A stretch of DNA of 64,000 nt from positions 1-64,000 of the forward strand of contig DAIOTP010000002.1 of assembly GCA_036751905.1 (NCBI GenBank), given 5' to 3'. The DNA comes from T3Sed10-241 sp036751905. GTDB taxonomy: Bacteria > Bacteroidota > Bacteroidia > Flavobacteriales_D > Cryomorphaceae. The notes beneath the pieces were generated by a model, which saw only the letters and a program-made list of their open reading frames with translations, was not told the DNA's origin and did not search any database. Positions within the stretch are counted from its first letter, which is position 1; each line of letters starts with the position of its first letter. The position numbers and the translations under genes are program-made. Below are positions 1-9,015 of this stretch, in pieces.

Positions 1-20
1 GCAGCGGTGTATGCCATGGT

Positions 21-2453
21 TTACCTCATCACCGCCCCTAACTCATCCTCCAGTGCCTTTTGGATGCGGCCCATTTGCTGGTCGATGACCTTGTCCTCCA
101 GCGTGCGGTTGGGATCCTGGAGGATGAAGCGCACCGCGTAGCTCTTTTTGCCTTCGGGCAGGTTCTTGCCCTCGTACACGTCGAAGAGGCCCACCTCGCG
201 GAGCAGCTTTCCGGCTTGCTTGAAGGCCAATTTTTCGATCGTTTCGAAAGCCACCCCTTGGTCCAGCAGCAGGGAAAAGTCGCGCTGTACTGCCGGAAAT
301 TTGGGCAGCTCGCGGTAGGTTTTGTCGGCGTGGCGTATGTAGCGCATGCAAGCGTCGATGCGCAGCTCGGCCAGCCAGATGTTGCGCTTGATGCCATATG
401 CTTTGGCGGCCTTTTTGCCCACCCGGCCCATGGTGCCGGCAAGGCGCTCTCCGAGTTTGATCTCCACCGCAGTGTCGAGGAATGGATGGCTTCCAGTGCT
501 GTATTTCAGGCGGCTGTGTATGCCCATGGCTTGGAATACGCTTTCCACATGGCCACGCAGATCGCTGGCATCAAAATCGGAGGCAGGGTTGTTCCAATTT
601 TCCGGAAGGCGGCTCCCGCATAGGGTGATGCACAGGCGCTGATCCTCGGCGTATCCGCTCTCGGTGCGGTAATAAGCCATGCCGAGTTCAAAGCTGAGGA
701 TACGCTCCGCCTGCCGGTTGAGGTTGTAGGCGGCATTGTCGAGGGCGCTGGATAGCAGCTGTGGTCGCAGCACATCGAGCTCCTGGCTCAAGGGGTTGAG
801 CATGTACACGAGTTGTGCTTGCAGCGCTTCACCTTCCACTTGCAGCAAGCGGTCGGAGCGGGTGAGCCCATTGCTCATCATTTCGTTCAACCCACGACCT
901 GCAAGGCTTTGTGCTACTGCTTCGAGCACGCCATGGCGTTCTGGTTTTTGCGGAAGCGATACGGAGAGGCGCATGCGCTTAGGCATGGGCACGCTATTGA
1001 ATCCATAGATGCGGAGCACCTCCTCGGCCACATCGGCGGGGCGGGTCACATCCACGCGGTAGCTCGGCACCTCAATCCGGTAATGACCTGTGCCATTATG
1101 GCTTAAGCTAAAATCGAGTGAGCGCAGGATGCCCTCGAGCTCGGCTGCGGTAATGGCTGTGCCGCACAAGGCATTGCAAGCTTCGAGTGAAAAGTCGATG
1201 CGCGTAGGCTTGGGCGTATTGGGCTCAAGGTCAATGATGCTGCCGGCTTGCCGACCGCCGGCGATTTCGCAAATGAGCTCAGCCGCGCGGCGCAGCGCAT
1301 AGAGGGTGGCTTTTGGGTCCACACCGCGTTCGAAGCGGAAGGAGCTGTCGGTATTGAGCGCGTGGCGCTTGGCAGTTTTGCGGACACGCACTGGATTGAA
1401 CCAGGCACTTTCGAGAAATACGCTTGTGGTGCCAGCACTCACCCCGCTGTGCAGCCCTCCGAATACGCCGGCTATGCACATGCCCCCGTCCCTGTTGCAA
1501 ATCATCAAATCATCGGCAGACAGCTTTCGCTCCACCCCGTCGAGGGTGGTAAAGGTGCTTCCCTCAGGAAGGGTACGCACACTGACTTCATTGCCCGCAA
1601 TTTTGTCAGTGTCAAAAGCGTGCAGTGGTTGTCCCGTTTCGTGCATCACATAATTGGTGATGTCCACCACATTGTTGATGGGGCTGAGGCCAATGGCGCG
1701 CAGGCGGTTTTGCAGCCATTCAGGCGAGGGGGCCACGGTGATGCCATACAGCGCTAGGCCTGCGTAGCGCCCGCAACCTTCGGCGTCGTCAATGCGCACA
1801 GTGATTTGTCCTTTGTCCTTATCGGCAAATTCAGCTACCGCCGGAAGTTGCGCCTTGTGCACCTTGCCAGTGCTGTGGCTTAGCCGTGCTGCAAGGTCGC
1901 GCGCCACGCCGAAGTGCCCGAAGGCGTCGGTCCGGTTTGGCGTAAGTCCTATTTCGAATACCTCGTCGCGCTCCATTTTCAGGTAGTCGCTAGCCGGGGT
2001 TCCCGCCACAGCATCGCCGGGGAGCACCATGATGCCTTCATGGCTTTGGCCGAGGCCAAGCTCATCTTCCGCGCAAATCATTCCTTCGGATACTTCGCCG
2101 CGTATTTTCGATTTTTTGATTTCAAAGGGTTCGCCTTCTGTAGGTTGCAATTTAGCACCGACCATGGCCACCAGCACTTTTTGTCCTGGGGCCACATTGG
2201 GGGCTCCGCACACGATGCGCAGTGGTTCTGCACCGGCCACATCCACCGTGGTGCAGCGCAGCCTATCGGCGTTGGGGTGGGGGGCTGCGCTGAGCACATG
2301 GCCTACCACCACCTTGTCGAGGCTGCCACCGCTGGGGTCAAAGCTTTCCACCTTCTCTACTTCCAGGCCTGTATCGGTGAGGATGGCGGCCACTTCGGCG
2401 GCGCTCAGGTCGGTGGGAAGGTATTGTTTCAGCCAGTTGAATGAGATGGTCAT
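21..2453 (-). CDS. pheT: Phenylalanine--tRNA ligase beta subunit
   Basis: Beta subunit of the cytoplasmic alpha2-beta2 phenylalanyl-tRNA synthetase, which charges tRNA-Phe with ATP. The 810-residue product has the full bacterial order: N-terminal MTISFNWLKQYLP, an OB-fold tRNA-binding (EMAP-like) domain around residues 40-150, the B3/B4 editing region around 210-390 (with INNVVDITNYVM), the B5 domain around 405-480, a catalytic-like core, and a C-terminal ferredoxin-fold anticodon-binding domain from about 715 (YRELPKFPAVQRDFSLLL). Length is normal for the family. pheS is not in the window, as is common when the two genes are unlinked in Bacteroidota. A TAnnTTTG element lies just upstream of the ATG. 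Identification is very secure. Confidence 0.97.
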   Translation of the reverse strand: MTISFNWLKQYLPTDLSAAEVAAILTDTGLEVEKVESFDPSGGSLDKVVVGHVLSAAPHPNADRLRCTTVDVAGAEPLRIVCGAPNVAPGQKVLVAMVGAKLQPTEGEPFEIKKSKIRGEVSEGMICAEDELGLGQSHEGIMVLPGDAVAGTPASDYLKMERDEVFEIGLTPNRTDAFGHFGVARDLAARLSHSTGKVHKAQLPAVAEFADKDKGQITVRIDDAEGCGRYAGLALYGITVAPSPEWLQNRLRAIGLSPINNVVDITNYVMHETGQPLHAFDTDKIAGNEVSVRTLPEGSTFTTLDGVERKLSADDLMICNRDGGMCIAGVFGGLHSGVSAGTTSVFLESAWFNPVRVRKTAKRHALNTDSSFRFERGVDPKATLYALRRAAELICEIAGGRQAGSIIDLEPNTPKPTRIDFSLEACNALCGTAITAAELEGILRSLDFSLSHNGTGHYRIEVPSYRVDVTRPADVAEEVLRIYGFNSVPMPKRMRLSVSLPQKPERHGVLEAVAQSLAGRGLNEMMSNGLTRSDRLLQVEGEALQAQLVYMLNPLSQELDVLRPQLLSSALDNAAYNLNRQAERILSFELGMAYYRTESGYAEDQRLCITLCGSRLPENWNNPASDFDASDLRGHVESVFQAMGIHSRLKYSTGSHPFLDTAVEIKLGERLAGTMGRVGKKAAKAYGIKRNIWLAELRIDACMRYIRHADKTYRELPKFPAVQRDFSLLLDQGVAFETIEKLAFKQAGKLLREVGLFDVYEGKNLPEGKKSYAVRFILQDPNRTLEDKVIDQQMGRIQKALEDELGAVMR

Positions 2454-2472
2454 GTGCTTGCGATTAAGGCGG

Positions 2473-2480
2473 CAAAGCTA
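2473..2480 (-). promoter_or_regulatory. -7 promoter element for pheT
   Basis: Read on the minus strand this is TAGCTTTG, an exact match to the Bacteroidota -7 consensus TAnnTTTG, 20 nt before the pheT start codon. No clear TTTG -33 box is seen at the usual spacing, so the call rests on the -7 element and its position. Confidence 0.5.
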
Positions 2481-2779
2481 AGAAAAGTCGTTGGTCGCTG
2501 CATGAGGTGGCGGGACACCTAAAGTACTCAATCAGCATTCAGAATTTTGCTGTATTTGCCATAATTCTTCGGGATATTGAGGTGCGCTGCACTGCTTTAT
2601 TCGAGCGCCTTTCTTCTAAGCGCTATAAATTCAAAGTGTTGGGAAGATTGCCCAAGTCTGTGCCACGCTCCCTCAAATGCAAATAACTGTGAAAATCTCC
2701 CTAATCTGCGGTTGTTGAAATCCATCTTCCGCTTTGGAGCGTTGGTAAAGCATATCCCTAACGATAAAAATTAAACAAC
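2481..2779. other. Intergenic region between pheT and the CHRD gene
   Basis: About 300 bases between divergent genes. A 65-codon open frame at 2577-2774 has no recognisable domain and an unlikely composition, so it is not called. No tRNA, repeat or clear promoter for the downstream secreted-protein gene was recognised. Confidence 0.5.
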
Positions 2780-4636
2780 ATGAAAACCTTTACAAAAATC
2801 ACACTCTTACTGCTGGCCATTGCCTTTTCGGGCCTGGCATCTGCCAATCACCTTTCCGGCAAACTTCTTTTTTCGGCCCGCTTCAGCGGCGATCAGGAAG
2901 TGCCTCCTGTGAGCACAGATGCCACCGGCGTGGGCGCTTTTTTCATAAATGATGCAAAAGATTCGCTTTGTGTAAGCATCACTGCCATTGGACTCAGTGG
3001 TACCATCATGGGAGCCCACATCCATGAAGGCGCCATAGGAACAAATGGAGGCGTGCTCGTAGATTTCACCTCTGCCATAAGTGGCAACAACATTCAGTCC
3101 ACCATTACAGGCGATGCGCTGACCCCGGAATTGTTGCAAATGATGCTCGATGGTGAGCTTTACTTCAACATCCATACCGCAGCTCACCCCGGTGGAGAAA
3201 TTCGCGGACAAATACTTTTGGAGAAAGATCTGGCCTTCCGTGCCATGCTCGATCCGGAACAAGAAAACCACGAAGTGACGAGTGACGGGCTAGGCCTGGC
3301 CACCTTCAATCTCAACAAGGCAGGCGATAAAGTGACTTTCTACGCAGTGGTCGATAATCTGAGCAGCGACATTACCATGGCCCATTTGCACATGGCACCG
3401 GCGGGACAAGACGGAGGTGTGGTCGTTGACCTGGGCGATTTCGTAATGGGCAATACCATAGCGGGAAGTTTTGACCCTACGGAAGTGGATGGACTGCTTG
3501 AGGCCATGATGATGGGCAACATTTACATCAATGTACATACCACCAACAATCCGGCAGGTGAGGTGCGCGGGCAGCTGATGGCCGAAAACCGTTTGTCGCA
3601 CGATGCGTGGTTGGATACCGAACAAGAAGTACCTGCCCCAATGGGCTCAGAGGGCGTGGGTCTTGCATTCGTCGGGCTCAACCACAGCATGGACACTTTG
3701 TTTTATGAAGCGCTGGTTACCAATTTGACAGGTCCCATCACAACTGCCCACTTCCATGAGGGCGAGCCTGGAGTAGCCGGCGGTGTGCTGATCGGTTTGG
3801 ATGATGACATTATGGGCAACCGCATTTCTGGATTTGTGGTAGGTGCGGCGCTCACGGTGGAAAACATCAATAAATTTCTCTCCGGGATGATTTACCTCAA
3901 CGTGCACACAGCCATGAATCCGGCTGGCGAAATACGCGGACAAGTGTACAAGCTTGCCCGTGAAGGCTATACATTTAGGTTGAGCGGTGACCAGGAAGTG
4001 CCTGCTGTAGAAACCATGGCCTCAGGGACAGGCCTCGTGAGCATTGACCAAGATCAGAGCAATGTGCATTTTATGTTTGCATTCAATGACTTGAGTGGCC
4101 CTGCTACGATGGCCCATTTCCATATGGCTCCTATGGGACAGAATGGAGGAGTAATTTTCGACTTGGGTCCCTTCACAATGATGAACAGCAGCTCCGACGC
4201 AGCATTTGGCTATTGGAGCAATGATGATATGATGCCATTCGACGCGGAGGCAGCAGCTGCTTTTCGCAATGACATGGTGTATGTCAATATACACACCGCC
4301 GCCAATCCAGGTGGTGAATTGCGCGGACAGGTGTTGCGCAGCAGTATATGTAGTGATTTTGTAGCGGGTTTATTCAGCGCACCCGTGCGTCGTTCGCTTA
4401 CTTTGTTCCCAAATCCTGCCACAGATGTAGCGCACATCGACCTGAGCAGCGTGCCCAACGGCAATTATCAGCTAAGTCTTTTTGACCTTACCGGAAAACT
4501 GGTAAAGCAAACATTCCAGCGTATTGATGCGGCCGGCATTGTGGATGTGAACCTCAGCGACGTGCTGCCTGGAATCTACTTTGTGCAGATGCGCAGCGAA
4601 GCCACTACCTTCAGCAGTAAGTTGGTGAAGCAATAA
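2780..4636 (+). CDS. Secreted four-CHRD-domain protein with T9SS sorting domain
   Basis: Predicted extracellular or cell-surface protein of 618 residues. It has an N-terminal signal peptide (MKTFTKITLLLLAIAFSGLASA) and four consecutive CHRD-type domains at about residues 27-150, 151-270, 272-395 and 396-515. Each carries the family hallmarks: SGDQEVPPV or DTEQEVPAP at the start, a TMAHLHMA/GAHIHEGA histidine motif in the middle, and NIHTAANPGGEIRGQ at the end. The C-terminal 80 residues (from about RSLTLFPNPATD) match a type A T9SS sorting domain, so export by the type IX system is expected. CHRD domains occur in animal chordin, but their bacterial role is unknown. A strong terminator follows at 4667-4698, so the gene is probably monocistronic. 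Confidence 0.9.
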   Translation: MKTFTKITLLLLAIAFSGLASANHLSGKLLFSARFSGDQEVPPVSTDATGVGAFFINDAKDSLCVSITAIGLSGTIMGAHIHEGAIGTNGGVLVDFTSAISGNNIQSTITGDALTPELLQMMLDGELYFNIHTAAHPGGEIRGQILLEKDLAFRAMLDPEQENHEVTSDGLGLATFNLNKAGDKVTFYAVVDNLSSDITMAHLHMAPAGQDGGVVVDLGDFVMGNTIAGSFDPTEVDGLLEAMMMGNIYINVHTTNNPAGEVRGQLMAENRLSHDAWLDTEQEVPAPMGSEGVGLAFVGLNHSMDTLFYEALVTNLTGPITTAHFHEGEPGVAGGVLIGLDDDIMGNRISGFVVGAALTVENINKFLSGMIYLNVHTAMNPAGEIRGQVYKLAREGYTFRLSGDQEVPAVETMASGTGLVSIDQDQSNVHFMFAFNDLSGPATMAHFHMAPMGQNGGVIFDLGPFTMMNSSSDAAFGYWSNDDMMPFDAEAAAAFRNDMVYVNIHTAANPGGELRGQVLRSSICSDFVAGLFSAPVRRSLTLFPNPATDVAHIDLSSVPNGNYQLSLFDLTGKLVKQTFQRIDAAGIVDVNLSDVLPGIYFVQMRSEATTFSSKLVKQ

Positions 4637-4666
4637 AACATAGACCTGAGAATCAAATGTTGAAGA

Positions 4667-4698
4667 ACGGCCGGTGCATTGCATCGGCTGTTTTTTTT
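4667..4698 (+). terminator. Rho-independent terminator after the CHRD gene
   Basis: An 11-bp stem (4667-4677 with 4681-4691, including two G-U pairs) with a 3-nt loop is followed by a run of eight T. It lies 31 bases after the stop codon. Confidence 0.85.
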
Positions 4699-4860
4699 AT
4701 ATTGCTTATCGCAAAAAATGGGTCAAAGCCAATGACTTCCCTTTGGTGGACGACAAATAGTCAATGGATTCAATGGGTTAAAAATGCAATGCTTATGGAT
4801 GGCTGAAGCGGATAGTGGTGCAGTTTGTTATCCGCAACGAAGCTGTATCCCGTCGTGCTT

Positions 4861-5625
4861 TTAGTAGAGCCATCCGTGTGCCCTGCATTTCGAAAGCATT
4901 TCGGTCGTACTGTGGCAGCCCGATTTGCTCAGCAGCTTTTTGCGGTGGTTTTTTACTGTAAAAATGCTGATATGCAATGTTTCCGCTATATTTTCTGAAT
5001 TTCGACCTTCAAGCAGAAGAGCCAAAATTTGGAACTCCCGCCTGCTGAGTTGCATTTGGTTCTGATCACGTGCTTCTTTCTGCAATACCTTGAGCTGGTG
5101 TTCTCCTCCATTTAGGGCAATGAAAGACAGGCTGCTGACATCATCATTTTTGAGGTGTGAGATGTCAGTAAAGGTCATCAGGCTGGCCGTGATATTCCCT
5201 GCTGTATCAAAGGCCAAAGGGATGATTTGCTGTGCGATGTGAATGCGTTTGTTCAAGTCATCATAAATAGAAAAGGCAATACAAGCTTTGTAATGAAGCC
5301 TGTCATGCTTATTTAGTGCTGTGTAAAATGTTTTGGCCCTTTGCTGCGCTTGAATCCTGAATGCCTGGTGCTTTTCGCAAATAAATTCTTTTTGAAAACC
5401 CCAAGGGCTTGGGAACGATTGCTTCAAGAGCCAAGCAGGTGTGTGGTTACTTCGGGCCTTGCAAATGTCGTTCAAGTGATCGCAGATGATATACCAGAAT
5501 GGTCCAAGGGCCAAACGCTCGTAAGCGTTCATGTAGGCCATAGCATAGGGATCGTCGGGATAGGTGTTGCTGCCGTTGAGTTTTGTTTGATCCGGCTCAT
5601 TGGTTGCTGTGACCGGGTGATACAT
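4861..5625 (-). CDS. LuxR-family transcriptional regulator (solo)
   Basis: A 254-residue regulator. The C-terminus is a LuxR/NarL helix-turn-helix (about residues 190-250: SRREFQILALLLEGRNSENI, then ISIFTVKNHRKKLLSKSG), in the usual form for DNA binding. The N-terminal 180 residues show no receiver-domain aspartate pattern; they look like a sensor domain that could be PAS-like (segment LHYKACIAFSIYDDLNKRIH and the following strands), but this is inference. No kinase gene is adjacent. The ATG is well placed and the gene is flanked by non-coding DNA, so it is probably transcribed alone. The target genes and signal cannot be read from the sequence. Confidence 0.8.
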   Translation of the reverse strand: MYHPVTATNEPDQTKLNGSNTYPDDPYAMAYMNAYERLALGPFWYIICDHLNDICKARSNHTPAWLLKQSFPSPWGFQKEFICEKHQAFRIQAQQRAKTFYTALNKHDRLHYKACIAFSIYDDLNKRIHIAQQIIPLAFDTAGNITASLMTFTDISHLKNDDVSSLSFIALNGGEHQLKVLQKEARDQNQMQLSRREFQILALLLEGRNSENIAETLHISIFTVKNHRKKLLSKSGCHSTTEMLSKCRAHGWLY

Positions 5626-6025
5626 ACGCGATTGGATTGGTTTTTAGTATAAATGTACATACAAAATATCCAATGATGCAAATCTATTGTTTAGCAACCA
5701 TTCATGACGGCCATGAGAAAAGTTGTTTCTTTCAAGGCATTAAGTTTTTACCTTGCCTAAACCAATGTAATACAAATTTTTACAGTAGTTTATTGACTTT
5801 ATAAAAACATAAAGGCGAATGAAATTCTATCGCTTCTACAGTCTATGAAGGGAATCAAGAAAGTGATCTTCGGATGTTTCGGCACCATGGGTAAATCCAC
5901 CCGACTTTAAACGGCGGCACACACCTAGACAGGCTCAGGCTGTAAATACTTGCTCAACTTTACGATGCACTTTGGCCGAGGCGCTCTTCATACCTTTCTG
6001 GCCAGCTTGGAGAATGGAAAAAGAA
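5626..6025. other. Intergenic region, 400 bases, no gene recognised
   Basis: Lies between the LuxR-type gene start and the end of the GIY-YIG-like gene. The part near 5650-5820 is AT-rich and probably carries the regulator promoter. No tRNA signature, clear terminator or conserved open frame was found; an 18-codon frame on the minus strand around 5950-5990 is too short to call. Confidence 0.4.
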
Positions 6026-6394
6026 CTAACGCAGGAAAGCGTTCGTAAGAACTCCGGAAGAACACAAGGCTTCTATGGGTCGGGAAGCGCTTTGTTCGAG
6101 CCGCTCATTGCATTCTGGCTGTTTTCCATGCACAGAAACGAATTGCCGCAGGTGTTGCTCAAGGCGCCTGTCCGGACGTCGGCTCATTTCAACACTGAAA
6201 TAGTGCGCGTTTCGCAGGCAATCGGAACTGCTGTTGAGGTGCTGCAGCAATTTTTCACGCAAGGTTTGTTTTTGTGCCTTACCGAAGAAGATTACCTCTC
6301 GTTTTTCGTTGTAGAGCACGTATACACCGCTGGTTTCCGGTGCATTTTGCACAATGGCATTGTCGCTTAGGGGCAGGTAAATTTCTGTTTGCAT
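6026..6394 (-). CDS. Small GIY-YIG-like domain protein
   Basis: A 122-residue protein. Residues about 18-40 read SGVYVLYNEKREVIFFGKA, resembling the GIY-YIG core (G-V-Y then F-F-G, about 10 residues apart), followed by LREKLLQHL where the family places its catalytic arginine. It could therefore be a minimal GIY-YIG nuclease-fold protein, but the second motif is FFG rather than YIG and no C-terminal DNA-binding domain is present, so activity is uncertain. The ATG at 6394 is preferred over an upstream TTG at 6400. It lies 93 bases downstream of hemN on the same strand and may be the last gene of the cbb3 transcript. Confidence 0.6.
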   Translation of the reverse strand: MQTEIYLPLSDNAIVQNAPETSGVYVLYNEKREVIFFGKAQKQTLREKLLQHLNSSSDCLRNAHYFSVEMSRRPDRRLEQHLRQFVSVHGKQPECNERLEQSASRPIEALCSSGVLTNAFLR

Positions 6395-6487
6395 CTTCAA
6401 TCTTTTTGGTTGTAAGTGTGGTGGTGAGCCACAGTGTTATGACCTGCATAACGCCACGAAGATAGGCATTACAGATGGGAACTGCAA

Positions 6488-7870
6488 TCAAATTGCGGCG
6501 GCAAACTGTCTTTTTCCTTCGATGGGCTGATAATATTTGTCGATTACAGCACAAACGTTGCGCACCAAAATTCGGCCCTGATCAGTGACGCATACTTCAT
6601 TGTCAGACATCTGCAGCAGTCCGTCAGCAGCCATTTCGCGCAGTCTCGGCAGGCAGCAATTGAGGTATTCGCTTTCTGCACATGGTGTATCGGCCCAGGA
6701 AGTGCGGTGCTTGCACATCAGGTTGAGAATGTGTTGCGCAATAAAATGTTCCTGTGCGTCGAGCAAATGACCTTTTGCGATGGGCCATTCTCCGCGGCCC
6801 ACTTTTTCACGGTAGGCCTCCACGCTTTTGGCATTTTGGGCGTAAGCTGTACCTACATCGCCAATGGATGAAACGCCCAGCCCTATCAATACATCGGTGC
6901 GCAAATCGGTATAGCCCATAAAATTGCGGTGCATCGTGCCGGCACGGTAGGCCGTAGTGAGGCTGTCATCAGGCAGTGCAAAGTGGTCGAGGCCAATGCT
7001 TTCATAACCTGCTTGCACAAATGCATCGCGGCCTGCCATAAAGAGGGCGAGTTTATCGGCCGCGGGGGGGAGGTCGTTTTCATCGTAGGCGCGCTGGCCC
7101 GGGTGCTTCCAGGGTACGTGGGCGTATCCATAAAATGCGATGCGGTCGGGGCGCATGCGCAGCACTTCTTTCAGCGTTTCCGCAAATGCTTCTGCGCGCT
7201 GAAAGGGCAGACCATACACGAGGTCAAAATTTACCGAACGGTAACCCAAGTCCCGGGCTTGTTGGGTCACGGTGGCTACTTCCTCAGCGCTTTGGAAGCG
7301 GTGGATGGCCTTCTGCACCAGCGGATCAAAATCTTGCACCCCGAGGCTCAAGCGGTCGAAGCCGAGCTTCCGCAAGGTGCGCAGGTGGGCTTCAGTGGTG
7401 TTCGCGGGGTGGGCCTCAAAGCTGAAGGAGGCGTCGGGGCTAATGGTACAGCCATCGGCTATGCCTACGATGAGTCGCTGCAGTTGCTCCGGCGCGAAAA
7501 AGGTTGGGGTACCTCCGCCGAGGTGTATTTCCCGTATAAGGGGCTTGCTGCCAGGGGTTGTGCTTTCTGCAAAAAGGGCAAGGTACATGCGCCATTCTTG
7601 CAGCACAGCATCTATGTAGGGTCCTTCTACTTTGTGGTTCACAGTGATGCGGGTATTGCAGCCGCAATAGGTGCACAGGCTTTCGCAGTAGGGCAGGTGG
7701 ATGTACAGGGCCATGCCTTTGCATCCCGGTGTGGTGCTCAGGGCAAATGCTGCCCGAAGGCGCTCGAGATAAGCTTCCCTGCTAAAAGCTTCCATATCCC
7801 AATCGGGTACGGTGGGGTAGCTCGTGTAACGCGGTACGGGGTAGCTGTATTTTTTAATCAATTCATTCAT
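6488..7870 (-). CDS. hemN: Oxygen-independent coproporphyrinogen III oxidase
   Basis: Radical-SAM enzyme that converts coproporphyrinogen III to protoporphyrinogen IX in haem synthesis without oxygen. The 460-residue product starts MNELIKKYSYPVPRYTSYPT and has the cluster motif CESLCTYCGCN near residue 60 (CxxxCxxC then GC, as in HemN), the glycine-rich IHLGGGTPTFF, SLGVQDFDPLVQKAIHR, and the HemN C-terminal domain. The open frame extends 213 codons further upstream, but that part overlaps the membrane protein gene and has the composition of an antisense-like frame; the ATG at 7870 overlaps the upstream stop by 4 bases (ATGA), typical of coupled translation. Its place at the end of the cbb3 cluster fits haem supply at low oxygen. 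Confidence 0.95.
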   Translation of the reverse strand: MNELIKKYSYPVPRYTSYPTVPDWDMEAFSREAYLERLRAAFALSTTPGCKGMALYIHLPYCESLCTYCGCNTRITVNHKVEGPYIDAVLQEWRMYLALFAESTTPGSKPLIREIHLGGGTPTFFAPEQLQRLIVGIADGCTISPDASFSFEAHPANTTEAHLRTLRKLGFDRLSLGVQDFDPLVQKAIHRFQSAEEVATVTQQARDLGYRSVNFDLVYGLPFQRAEAFAETLKEVLRMRPDRIAFYGYAHVPWKHPGQRAYDENDLPPAADKLALFMAGRDAFVQAGYESIGLDHFALPDDSLTTAYRAGTMHRNFMGYTDLRTDVLIGLGVSSIGDVGTAYAQNAKSVEAYREKVGRGEWPIAKGHLLDAQEHFIAQHILNLMCKHRTSWADTPCAESEYLNCCLPRLREMAADGLLQMSDNEVCVTDQGRILVRNVCAVIDKYYQPIEGKRQFAAAI

Positions 7871-8565
7871 GGTGCACAATGGGTATCGCTGCCTATCACA
7901 AAGCCTGCTTCGGGGCTTAGAAAAGGGATGCCCAGGCCCAAGCCACGGATGATAAACAGCACAGCGATGATGCTGGCAATGTAAGGGGCTGCCTTGAGCA
8001 GTTGCAGGCGGTAGCGCTGTGATAGCGTGGCGCTGCCGAAGGCGAGCAGAAACAGGGCGGGCACGGTGCCCAAACCGAAAATGGCCATGAATGCAGCGCC
8101 CTCTGCAGGATGGTAGCTGGCTATGGCCCCTGCCAAAGCGATGTACACCATGCCACAGGGCAAAAATCCGTTGAAGAAGCCCAGCCCAAGTACAGCCCCC
8201 GCGCGGTGGTCGCGCAGCCTGCGGGCCATAAAGCCCTGCACTCTGCCCTGAAATCGGTAAAACGGCCCCTCCATTTTGCGGAAGCGGGCCATGCGCGGCA
8301 GCCATATAAAGGTGAGCATGAGCACACCTGCGCCAATAGACATGCCTTGCTGCAGGCTGGCCATGTGCAGGCCGTAACCGAGCAATCCGAATAGGAAGCC
8401 CAGCAGGGCGTAGGCGCTGATGCGGCCGAAGTGGTACAATCCATAGCCGAGTACACGGTCGCTCAAGGCGCGGCTGCCCACTGGTACGGCCATGGCAATG
8501 GGCCCGCACATGCCCAGGCAGTGCAGGCTGCCGGCCAATCCCAATATGAGAGCGGCCATGTACAT
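7867..8565 (-). CDS. SafE/TauE-like membrane protein of the cbb3 cluster
   Basis: A 232-residue integral membrane protein with about six hydrophobic segments. The N-terminus LGLAGSLHCLGMCGPIAMAV and the internal NGFLPCGMVYIALAGA are the paired motifs of the sulfite exporter TauE/SafE-like family that accompanies cbb3 oxidase genes (DsbD-like fold, Cys in GMCGP and PCGMV). In cbb3 clusters such proteins are thought to help copper or haem handling during assembly; the exact job is not proven. The start overlaps the ccoH stop (TGATG) and the stop overlaps hemN, so it is within one operon. Confidence 0.85.
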   Translation of the reverse strand: MYMAALILGLAGSLHCLGMCGPIAMAVPVGSRALSDRVLGYGLYHFGRISAYALLGFLFGLLGYGLHMASLQQGMSIGAGVLMLTFIWLPRMARFRKMEGPFYRFQGRVQGFMARRLRDHRAGAVLGLGFFNGFLPCGMVYIALAGAIASYHPAEGAAFMAIFGLGTVPALFLLAFGSATLSQRYRLQLLKAAPYIASIIAVLFIIRGLGLGIPFLSPEAGFVIGSDTHCAP

Positions 8566-9002
8566 CAGAGTATTATGTCCTGTTGTACATAATAATCGGT
8601 GCCGTTGAGGGCAAAGCGCAGCTGCACCTTGTAGCGCCCTTGCTGGCCTTTGGGCACAAGCCGCATGCTTCGCTGCTCATCCAATTGAAGCTTGTGCTCT
8701 TCATCGAATGCTGCACGGTCGGGCTTGTAAAGGCTGAGGGTGCCCTGGGGCACATCATTTGCCGCAAGGCCATCGAAGTGCACCTGCAAAGTGCTGCCCT
8801 GCTTATCGATGCGCACCTTGAAGGGAGCGCCGGCCATGTTGTCGAAGGCATCCTTGCGGCCCTGGTAGTTGAGCTCGTTCTCGTAATAATTTTCGGTAAC
8901 GAGTTCGTGGTCGTACTGCATACTCATCACAAGGATGCTGACCATGCCCACAGCAAAGAGGGTGTAGACGATGGCAATTTTATGTCCGAAGTTGATTTTC
9001 AT
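8565..9002 (-). CDS. ccoH: FixH/CcoH-like cbb3 assembly protein
   Basis: A 145-residue protein with one N-terminal membrane segment (KIAIVYTLFAVGMVSILVMS) and a periplasmic domain, matching the FixH family that stabilises cbb3 oxidase during assembly. The segment YDHELVTENYYENELNYQG is typical of Bacteroidota FixH. The ATG at 9002 was chosen: an in-frame upstream start at 9068 would add 22 residues without FixH character and extend into ccoG. With this start the gene lies just past or slightly within the ccoG end (9016), leaving a 13-base spacer. It is followed by a TGATG junction. Confidence 0.88.
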   Translation of the reverse strand: MKINFGHKIAIVYTLFAVGMVSILVMSMQYDHELVTENYYENELNYQGRKDAFDNMAGAPFKVRIDKQGSTLQVHFDGLAANDVPQGTLSLYKPDRAAFDEEHKLQLDEQRSMRLVPKGQQGRYKVQLRFALNGTDYYVQQDIIL

Positions 9003-9015
9003 GGCAAGTGGTGTT

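Noticed and set aside
2577..2774. 65-codon frame upstream of the CHRD gene
   Set aside because: No promoter, domain or sensible composition.
6929..7984. 351-codon open frame opposite hemN
   Set aside because: Antisense to a secure gene, no recognisable domain; long shadow frames are common at this base composition.
7871..8509. Upstream extension of the hemN frame by 213 codons
   Set aside because: It overlaps the SafE-like gene completely, is Arg/His/Pro-rich as expected of an out-of-frame reading, and the ATG at 7870 gives the HemN N-terminus in an ATGA junction.
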